Source: Sulfuriflexus mobilis (GTDB taxonomy: Bacteria; Pseudomonadota; Gammaproteobacteria; AKS1). From it: 64,000 nucleotides of DNA. The translations under genes and the position numbers were made by a program. The DNA is taken from assembly GCF_003967195.1 (NCBI RefSeq), contig NZ_AP018725.1, positions 310,001 to 374,000 on the forward strand, written 5' to 3'. Of this stretch, positions 57,606 through 64,000 are shown one piece after another. The notes beneath the pieces are model-generated. The model saw only the letters and a program-made list of their open reading frames with translations. It did no database searches and had not been told where the DNA came from. Within the stretch, counting starts at the first letter, position 1; each line of letters starts with the position of its first letter.

Positions 57606-58595
57606 ATGTACAGCATAAAATTAAATATTCTTGGTATGAGTCTGCTGGCAATAGCCGGCTCGGCACTTGCAGGCACAACCGTGTATATCCCCCTGGGCTC
57701 GGGTAATCAGGTGATTGCCGTGGATGCAGAGAAGGATACGATCACGGCAACCTACAGCGGGGTGGAAAACCCGCATGGCCTGGTGGCAACCCCGGATGGG
57801 GAATACCTGATTGCAGGCAGTCTCAAAGAGACGGCACTCAAGGCGGGTGAGGCAAAGGATACACCGAACAGCAAGTTATTCCTGATACACCCGGTACACG
57901 GCCATGTTATGTCTACCATTGCCGTATCCGGTTGGACGCATCATCAGGCAATCACTCCGGATGGCCGCTACGTTATCTCTACGCATCCTATTCGGGGCAA
58001 CATCAGTGTCGTCGATATGCAGACCAGTCAGGTGGTAAAGACGATCAAAACCGGTCCGGCACCGAACTACACACTGGTGACGCGTGATGGTAAGAAGGCC
58101 TTCGTTAGCAACAGTGGAAATGGCACGATTTCTGAGATTGATATTTCAAGTTGGAAGGTGATGCGAACCTTGAAGTCTGGCCCATCACCTGAACACCTGA
58201 CATTTTCTGCGGATGAAAAAACTATCTATGTCACAAACCCCCGTGCCGGGAGTGTTTCAGCCATTTCCGTGGATAGTGGAGATATCACCAAGAGCTACAC
58301 CATTGGTAAAAATGTACATGGCCTGGATATCAGCGATGATGGCAAAAAGTTGTTTGTCACCAGTACAAAGGAAGACAAATTAGTCGCCATAGACCTCAGT
58401 AGCGGTGAGTTGCGTTCGATAAAGCTGTCACCCGCCCCCTATCATCTGAACACGATACGCGGTACGGGAAAGGTTTATATATCCAGCCGGAAATTGCCCA
58501 TTATATGGGTGATGAACCAAAAAAACCTCGAAGTGCTGGGTAAGATTAACCTGCCGGGCGGGGAAGCGCATCAAATGACGGTTGTGAAGGACTAA
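57606..58595 (+). CDS. Secreted YVTN-type beta-propeller protein
   Basis: A 329-aa exported protein with a signal peptide ending at ALAGTTVY. About six or seven blades repeat a pattern of GxxxVIAVDAxxDTI, TPDGEYLIA, NSGNGTISEIDI, TNPRAGSVSAI. Unusually conserved-looking histidines occur (ENPHGLV, GWTHHQAIT, NVHGLDI, GEAHQMTV). It resembles the cytochrome cd1-type and YncE propellers, with no haem site. It follows two cytochromes by 39 bases. GGAG sits six bases before the ATG at 57606. Confidence 0.85.
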   Translation: MYSIKLNILGMSLLAIAGSALAGTTVYIPLGSGNQVIAVDAEKDTITATYSGVENPHGLVATPDGEYLIAGSLKETALKAGEAKDTPNSKLFLIHPVHGHVMSTIAVSGWTHHQAITPDGRYVISTHPIRGNISVVDMQTSQVVKTIKTGPAPNYTLVTRDGKKAFVSNSGNGTISEIDISSWKVMRTLKSGPSPEHLTFSADEKTIYVTNPRAGSVSAISVDSGDITKSYTIGKNVHGLDISDDGKKLFVTSTKEDKLVAIDLSSGELRSIKLSPAPYHLNTIRGTGKVYISSRKLPIIWVMNQKNLEVLGKINLPGGEAHQMTVVKD

Positions 58596-58673
58596 GGTCA
58601 AGAGGTGTTATTTTACTAGGTTGGCGCATGCCTTACGGAGTATGTTAACGGTTAAACCGGAGAGAGAAAAAAG

Positions 58674-61106
58674 ATGACTGGACACACAAAAACAAATAAT
58701 GGGCTACAAGATCCGGTTTGCGGGATGAATGTTACCGCAGCATCAGAACACCACACCCGTCATGAGGGCAAAGACTGGTATTTTTGTAGCGCAGATTGTC
58801 TGCACAAATTTGAATCTGGACCGGTGCAATATTTGAATAAGGACTCCTCCGCTCCTCTGGGACAAGTGAAAGCCCCCGAGAGGACATTATTTACCTGCCC
58901 TATGCACCCCGAAATTGTTCAGGAAGGCCCGGGGACATGCCCCAAATGTGGCATGGCGTTGGAACCAAAGGGTGCCCCGGAATTTTCCGACAAGACCGAA
59001 TATGTTTGTCCTATGCACCCTGAGGTAGAAAGTGATGTGCCCGGGTCATGCCCCAAGTGTGGGATGGCACTTGAACCGCGTACCGTTACGGCTGAAGAGG
59101 ATAACGCGGAACTTATCGATATGAGCCGACGTTTCTGGGTAGGTACGGTACTGGCTTTACCCGTGTTTATTTTGGCCATGGTCGCCGACCTGACCCCGGA
59201 TTGGTTACCCCAGGCACTGTCATTAAAAACTGTGCAGTGGATTGAGTTTTCCCTGGCCACGCCGGTGGTGCTGTGGGGGGGCTGGCCATTCTTTGTTCGG
59301 GGCGTGCAATCCATCAGGACCTGGAACCTGAACATGTTTACCTTAATCGGGCTGGGGGTGTCGGTGGCCTGGGTCTATAGCGTGGTTGCCATGCTGGCAC
59401 CTCAGCTATTTCCACCGGATATGTTGCATGAGGGCGGCACAGTAGCCGTCTATTTTGAAGCCGCTGCGGTGATAACCGTGCTGGTTTTACTGGGGCAGGT
59501 ACTCGAACTGAGAGCCCGCTCACGTACCAACACGGCCATCAAGTTGCTCCTCGGTCTGGCACCGAATACGGCCCGCATTGTCCGGGACGATGGCAATGAA
59601 GAGGATATACCTCTGGAACAGGTTCATCCCGGAGATGTACTGCGTATTCGCCCGGGTGAAAAGGTGCCCGTCGACGGTATTACCATTGAAGGCACGAGTC
59701 ATGTTGATGAGTCTATGGTGACCGGTGAATCAATTCCGGTGAAAAAGACTGCAGATGACCGACTGATCGGTGCAACCATAAATGGTACCGGTAGTTTGCT
59801 CATGCGGGCTGAGAAGGTAGGGGCCGATACCTTGTTGGCACAAATCGTCAATATGGTGGCAGAGGCGCAGCGCTCACGTGCGCCGATCCAGAAACTGGCT
59901 GATACGGTTTCGGGCTACTTTGTTCCTATTGTGGTGCTGATTGCCGTTGCCGCCTTCTTCGCCTGGTGGCTGTGGGGGCCTGAACCCCGGTTAGCCTATG
60001 GGGTCATTAATGCCGTCGCCGTTTTGATTATTGCCTGCCCCTGCGCACTCGGGCTGGCTACACCCATTTCTATTATGGTGGGTACCGGCCGCGGCGCAAT
60101 GGAAGGTGTGCTTATCAAGAATGCAGAATCACTCGAGATCATGGAAAAGGTTGATACCCTGGTGGTCGATAAAACCGGAACCCTGACCGAAGGTAAGCCG
60201 AAGCTGGTTTCCGTTACAGTAACCGGGGACATTGATGAAGAAAATGTCCTGCGCCTCGCAGCGTGCCTGGAACGCGCCAGTGAACACCCACTTGCCGAGG
60301 CGATAGTAAAAGGCGCACAAGACAAGGGCATCAGCCTGGTCCAGGCTGCTGATTTTCAGTCAGTCACTGGTAAGGGCGTGACCGGTGTGGTCGAGAATCA
60401 CAAGCTTGCCCTGGGGAATATAAAATTACTCGAAAGCCTTGGTATTAATGCCAGTGAGATGTCGGCGCAGGCCGATGGATTACGCACCAAGGGGCAAACA
60501 GTAATGTTATTGGCTGTGGATGGTAAGGCAGCTGGACTCATTGGTGTCGCTGACCCAATAAAGGAAACAACGCCCGAGGCCATCCGTCACTTGCATGAAG
60601 AAGGGATAATGGTTGTTATGCTGACAGGCGATAGTCGCAGGACGGCAGAGGCAGTTGCCGCGATGCTGGATATCGATCAGGTGCAGGCCGAGGTGTTACC
60701 CGAACAAAAGGCCGAGGTCATTAAGCAACTGCAGGCACAGGGGCGGGTGGTTGCCATGGCCGGCGACGGCATTAACGACGCGCCGGCACTGGCGCAGGCA
60801 CAGGTGGGTATTGCCATGGGTACCGGTACGGATGTGGCTATGGAAAGTGCCGGAGTGACACTGGTCAAAGGCGACTTACGAGGGATTGTCCGTGCGCGAC
60901 GTCTTTCACGGGCGACGATGAAAAATATTCGCCAGAACCTGTTTTTTGCCTTTATATATAATTCTGCGGGTGTGCCGATAGCCGCAGGGGTGCTTTATCC
61001 TGTATTTGGGCTATTACTCTCGCCAATGATCGCTGCTGCAGCCATGAGTTTTAGTTCGGTTTCAGTGATAACCAACGCGCTGCGCTTACGCAACGTAAAA
61101 CTCTAG
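58674..61106 (+). CDS. copA: Copper P1B-type ATPase with YHS and two HMBD repeats
   Basis: An 810-aa Cu(I)/Ag(I) exporting ATPase. The N-terminus holds a YHS domain ([22 protein letters not shown]) and two TCPMHPE-type repeats ending [10 protein letters not shown]. Eight membrane helices follow. The ion site CPC is in [15 protein letters not shown] (near 455), phospho-Asp in [12 protein letters not shown] (D499), TGES in MVTGESIPV and the hinge [20 protein letters not shown]. It has no classical HMA domain. Compare with the second ATPase at 61932, which does. Confidence 0.95.
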   Translation: MTGHTKTNNGLQDPVCGMNVTAASEHHTRHEGKDWYFCSADCLHKFESGPVQYLNKDSSAPLGQVKAPERTLFTCPMHPEIVQEGPGTCPKCGMALEPKGAPEFSDKTEYVCPMHPEVESDVPGSCPKCGMALEPRTVTAEEDNAELIDMSRRFWVGTVLALPVFILAMVADLTPDWLPQALSLKTVQWIEFSLATPVVLWGGWPFFVRGVQSIRTWNLNMFTLIGLGVSVAWVYSVVAMLAPQLFPPDMLHEGGTVAVYFEAAAVITVLVLLGQVLELRARSRTNTAIKLLLGLAPNTARIVRDDGNEEDIPLEQVHPGDVLRIRPGEKVPVDGITIEGTSHVDESMVTGESIPVKKTADDRLIGATINGTGSLLMRAEKVGADTLLAQIVNMVAEAQRSRAPIQKLADTVSGYFVPIVVLIAVAAFFAWWLWGPEPRLAYGVINAVAVLIIACPCALGLATPISIMVGTGRGAMEGVLIKNAESLEIMEKVDTLVVDKTGTLTEGKPKLVSVTVTGDIDEENVLRLAACLERASEHPLAEAIVKGAQDKGISLVQAADFQSVTGKGVTGVVENHKLALGNIKLLESLGINASEMSAQADGLRTKGQTVMLLAVDGKAAGLIGVADPIKETTPEAIRHLHEEGIMVVMLTGDSRRTAEAVAAMLDIDQVQAEVLPEQKAEVIKQLQAQGRVVAMAGDGINDAPALAQAQVGIAMGTGTDVAMESAGVTLVKGDLRGIVRARRLSRATMKNIRQNLFFAFIYNSAGVPIAAGVLYPVFGLLLSPMIAAAAMSFSSVSVITNALRLRNVKL

Positions 61107-61123
61107 ATGAAGGGAGGTGGATT

Positions 61124-61351
61124 ATGTTTGGTCATGATGGTGGTGTATTTTTCGGAGGCGGATTTATGTGGATATTCTGGATATTACTGATAGTGGTTTT
61201 ATTAGTGGTGGTGAAGGCTATGGCTGGCCCGGACAAGGGCAGCAATTCCGGGCAGGGCGATACACCAATAGAAATATTAAAGAAGCGTTATGCGAAAGGC
61301 GAGATTGATGAAGAAGAGTTTGAGCGCAGACGCAAAGAGCTGGAGTCATGA
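61124..61351 (+). CDS. Small SHOCT-domain membrane protein
   Basis: A 75-aa protein. A glycine/aromatic N-terminus (GHDGGVFFGGGFMWIFW) and one helix (ILLIVVLLVVVKAM) precede a SHOCT tail, PIEILKKRYAKGEIDEEEFERRRKELE. SHOCT modules are short oligomerisation elements, common after membrane segments. It follows the ATPase by 17 bases and may aid its regulation. AGGGAGGTGGATT is a strong ribosome-binding site. Confidence 0.85.
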   Translation: MFGHDGGVFFGGGFMWIFWILLIVVLLVVVKAMAGPDKGSNSGQGDTPIEILKKRYAKGEIDEEEFERRRKELES

Positions 61352-61698
61352 TGCCTGATACAACAAATAATACTGGAGTTTGTAACAATGTGAGAATGTC
61401 AGACAAGCCCTCCACCCAGGGTTATGTGGACGTTAGCTGACGGTATTAATAATTATAAGCTTGTCAGCAATGTAGAAATTCACATCAAAACCAACACAGA
61501 GCGTATTGGCGGCAGTGCCTTCATGGACGTTGGAAATGCTGTTACGATTCTTACTTGTGTTAATCGGTGGGAGCGCTAAGAGGTAGAATATACGCATATT
61601 TGGTCAGTGTTTACATAGAGTAAGATTTGCCACTGTAGTCGTGTAGATTTTGGGTAAGTCATTTTTTGCAAAATTGCCAGAGAATTAAGGAAATAGAT
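61352..61698. other. Gene-poor 350-base stretch before the copZ-like gene
   Basis: No convincing gene. A 29-codon frame begins at 61351, overlapping the SHOCT stop, and ends at 61440; there is no sign that it is translated. The base composition is more AT-rich than that of the genes on either side. It may hold the promoter for the copZ-copA pair, but no metal-regulator box was recognised. Confidence 0.45.
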
Positions 61699-61905
61699 AT
61701 GAGTGAGAGTACCCATCTTGTGATATCAGGAATGAAATGTGCGGGTTGTGTTGCCAATGTGCAAAAGGCGCTTGAGGCGCTTGATGGAGTGAACAGTGTG
61801 GAGGTCAGTCTTGAATCGGCATCGGCGACTGTGCGCGGGGATGCCGACCCGGCAGAGTTGGCACGGGTGGTTACCGAGGCCGGTTATCCTGCTACATTGG
61901 CATGA
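61699..61905 (+). CDS. copZ: CopZ-like copper chaperone (single HMA domain)
   Basis: A 68-aa heavy-metal-associated domain. The Cu(I) site is MKC14AGC17 in ISGMKCAGCVANVQKAL, and the ferredoxin-like fold continues VNSVEVSLESASATVRGDADPAELARVVTEAGY. It should carry Cu(I) to the ATPase encoded 26 bases downstream. The ATG at 61699 is chosen because AAGGAAATAGAT precedes it. Confidence 0.9.
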   Translation: MSESTHLVISGMKCAGCVANVQKALEALDGVNSVEVSLESASATVRGDADPAELARVVTEAGYPATLA

Positions 61906-61931
61906 ATGAATTCAGCGGATAGAGAAAAAAC

Positions 61932-64000
61932 ATGAGCAGTCAGTCTTCATCAGTACGCCTGTCTATAGGCAGCATGAGCTGCGCCGGTTGTGTGGCGAGC
62001 GTTGAAAAGGCCCTGCAACAGGTTGGTGGCGTGGCCTCAGCGAGTGTCAACTTTGCCGAACATACTGCCGAGGTCCAGGGTTCAGCCTCCGCAAGCGCGC
62101 TTATCAAGGCGGTGGTCGATGCGGGTTATGAAGCGGCTGAATTAAAGACCGCCGAAGATACCGAGGGCAAAGAGGCAAAAGAGTACGCCCAGTATCGGCA
62201 ACTCATCCGCAAGAGTCTGCTCGCGGCAATGGTCGGTGCGCCGTTGTTTGTTTCCGGTCTGCTGGGCAAGATGCCGGGCCTTGTCGCACACCAGCTATTC
62301 TGGATCGGCATCGGCCTGATCACATTGTTTGTTCTGTATTATTCGGGCAGTAATTTCTTCAAGGGCGCATGGAAGTCCTTCCTGAACCATAACGCCAATA
62401 TGGATACCCTCATCGCACTGGGTACCGGCAGCGCCTGGTTATACTCGATGTTGATCACCATCTGGCCAACATTGGTGCCGGTCTCGGCACAGCATGTCTA
62501 TTTTGAGGCGGCGACGATCATCATTGCCCTGATCAATTTCGGCTCCGCCCTGGAGATGCGCGCCCGTGGCAAGACCTCCGAGGCCATTAAAAGGTTAATC
62601 GGTCTGCAGCCAAAAACCGCACGTGTGGTCCGTGACGGCAAAGAGATCGATATCCCCATCGATCAGGTCGGTCTGAACGAAACCCTGCGTGTACGCCCCG
62701 GCGAGAAGATCGCCGTCGATGGCGTGTTGATCGATGGTCACTCCAGTATTGATGAATCCATGCTGACCGGTGAACCGATCCCGGTGACCAAACAGGTAGG
62801 CGATGAGGTGGTCGGTGGCAGCCTCAACAAGAGCGGTAGTTTTCTCATGCAGGCGAAAAAGATCGGCAGCGAGACCATGCTGGCGCAGATCATCGACATG
62901 GTGCGCACCGCGCAGAACTCCAAACCTGCTATCGGTCGGCTTGCCGATCGCATTTCGGCCATCTTCGTCCCCACGGTTTTGATCATTGCCGTGCTGACAG
63001 CGCTGGTCTGGTACAACTTTGGTCCGGAGCCACGGGTCAGTTACATGCTGGTGGCGACCATGACCGTGTTGATCATCGCCTGCCCCTGCGCGCTCGGCCT
63101 GGCCACGCCGATCTCGATCATGGTCGGCGTTGGCAAGGCCGCCGAGTTTGGCATTCTCATTCGTAACGGTGACGCCCTGCAGCAGGCCGGCCAGCTAACA
63201 ACCGTAGTCCTCGACAAGACCGGTACGGTAACGGCCGGTAGCCCTCAGGTAACGGGTTTCAAGCTTGTTGGTGGCTATACGGAGGCCGAGCTGCTAAGCA
63301 TGGCCGCCAGCCTTGAGCGCGGCTCTGAACACCCACTGGCCGAGGCGATCATGGAGGCGGCGCAACAACAGCAACTGAACATAACGGACGTCGAGGACTT
63401 TGAGGCCGTGGCCGGGCACGGTGTGCGCGCCCGACTTGAAGGCCGGCAACTTCTGTTCGGTAATCAGCGGTTGATGGAAACCCACGACATTGATATCACT
63501 ATGTTGTTGGAGGCGGCCCAGACGATGGCCGGTCAGGCACAGACGCCAATGTACCTTGCGGTAGAAGGTCGGGCCGCGGGCATTATCGCCGTCAGTGACC
63601 CGGTTAAGGCAGACTCGAAAGCTGCTATTGAACGCCTGCAGGCGCTTGGCCTGCGCGTGGTCATGCTCACCGGCGACAATCAGGCCACGGCCGATGCGGT
63701 AGCGAAACAGGTTGGCGTCGATGTGGTGATCGCCGAGGTCCTGCCGCAGGACAAGGCAGCGCAGGTTATGGCCTTGCAAGCGCAAGGCGAGGTCGTCGGC
63801 ATGGTCGGTGATGGCATTAACGACGCGCCGGCGCTGGCACAGGCCGATGTCGGTTTTGCCATTGGCACCGGTACCGATGTCGCCATTGAGAGTGGCGATG
63901 TCACCCTGATACGCGGTTCACTGCAGGGCGTTAGTGACGCGATTGGTATCTCACGTGCCACGGTGCGCAATATCCGCCAGAACCTGTTCGGGGCTTTTGT
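61932..64000 (+). CDS. copA: Copper-exporting P1B-type ATPase with HMA domain (3' partial)
   Basis: The first 689 residues of a second Cu(I) ATPase; the frame runs off the window end. One N-terminal HMA domain has C17-A-G-C20 in [18 protein letters not shown]. The TGE motif is [13 protein letters not shown]; the ion site CPC lies in [15 protein letters not shown] (near 383); phospho-Asp is D428 in [12 protein letters not shown]; the hinge [20 protein letters not shown] is near the end. It is paired with the CopZ-like gene. It differs from the YHS/HMBD ATPase at 58674 in its N-terminal metal-binding modules. Confidence 0.95.
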   Translation, partial: MSSQSSSVRLSIGSMSCAGCVASVEKALQQVGGVASASVNFAEHTAEVQGSASASALIKAVVDAGYEAAELKTAEDTEGKEAKEYAQYRQLIRKSLLAAMVGAPLFVSGLLGKMPGLVAHQLFWIGIGLITLFVLYYSGSNFFKGAWKSFLNHNANMDTLIALGTGSAWLYSMLITIWPTLVPVSAQHVYFEAATIIIALINFGSALEMRARGKTSEAIKRLIGLQPKTARVVRDGKEIDIPIDQVGLNETLRVRPGEKIAVDGVLIDGHSSIDESMLTGEPIPVTKQVGDEVVGGSLNKSGSFLMQAKKIGSETMLAQIIDMVRTAQNSKPAIGRLADRISAIFVPTVLIIAVLTALVWYNFGPEPRVSYMLVATMTVLIIACPCALGLATPISIMVGVGKAAEFGILIRNGDALQQAGQLTTVVLDKTGTVTAGSPQVTGFKLVGGYTEAELLSMAASLERGSEHPLAEAIMEAAQQQQLNITDVEDFEAVAGHGVRARLEGRQLLFGNQRLMETHDIDITMLLEAAQTMAGQAQTPMYLAVEGRAAGIIAVSDPVKADSKAAIERLQALGLRVVMLTGDNQATADAVAKQVGVDVVIAEVLPQDKAAQVMALQAQGEVVGMVGDGINDAPALAQADVGFAIGTGTDVAIESGDVTLIRGSLQGVSDAIGISRATVRNIRQNLFGAF

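Noticed and set aside
61351-61440. 29-codon gene after the SHOCT gene
   Set aside because: The start overlaps the previous stop, but the peptide has no recognisable feature and the region around it looks non-coding.

Overview
The window looks like a chromosomal segment of a chemolithoautotrophic gammaproteobacterium, possibly a sulfur-oxidiser-type lineage. The evidence is a complete PilHIJK-ChpABC twitching cluster, form IA Rubisco with CbbQ/CbbO activase subunits and a divergent CbbR, a RegB/RegA redox two-component system, and a glycolysis/Calvin-cycle operon. No carboxysome genes, rRNA, tRNA or intact insertion sequence was seen. The species cannot be named from the sequence.

Layout. 1-10.9 kb (+): type IV pilus chemosensory operon (pilH partial, pilI, pilJ, pilK, chpA, chpB, chpC). 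10.97-15.6 kb (-): activated methyl cycle, metK, ahcY, metF, then rsmE. metK is preceded by a SAM-II-like aptamer with a terminator/antiterminator switch, and ahcY by an SAH riboswitch. 15.8-16.7 kb (-): an orphan PhnD-like binding protein. 16.7-17.2 kb: a GC-rich, hairpin-rich leader of unknown class. 17.2-24.3 kb (+): tkt, gap, pgk, pyk, fba, followed by a terminator and a three-unit hairpin repeat. 24.5-30.3 kb: a lipase-like hydrolase, a membrane protein, a hybrid histidine kinase converging on a LuxR-type regulator, and regBA. 30.5-31.5 kb: an outer-membrane protein sharing its upstream region, which holds a RegA-type box, with regB. 31.6-32.1 kb: duplicated 105-bp repeats and REP-like debris.

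32.1-39.2 kb: housekeeping and poorly characterised genes (purC, a short formyltransferase overlapping a peptide deformylase, an OmpA-like protein, a peroxiredoxin-like protein, a pseudouridine synthase, a methyltransferase, a phosphatase, a UPF0114 protein). 39.2-45.0 kb (-): cbbL, cbbS, a 103-aa unknown, cbbQ, cbbO, with a palindromic MITE-like element between cbbQ and cbbO. 45.3-46.2 kb (+): cbbR.

46.3-64 kb (+): a copper/silver handling island. It has a CusCBA-type RND efflux system whose adaptor carries two N-terminal metal-binding repeats and a C-terminal CusF-like domain, three small c-type cytochromes, several His/Met/Cys-rich secreted proteins, a porin, a beta-propeller protein, two different Cu(I) P-type ATPases (the second cut by the window end) and a CopZ-like chaperone. 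A perfect FNR-type box lies inside the island. The genes suggest that metal detoxification is tied to periplasmic redox chemistry, but that link is inferred from gene order.
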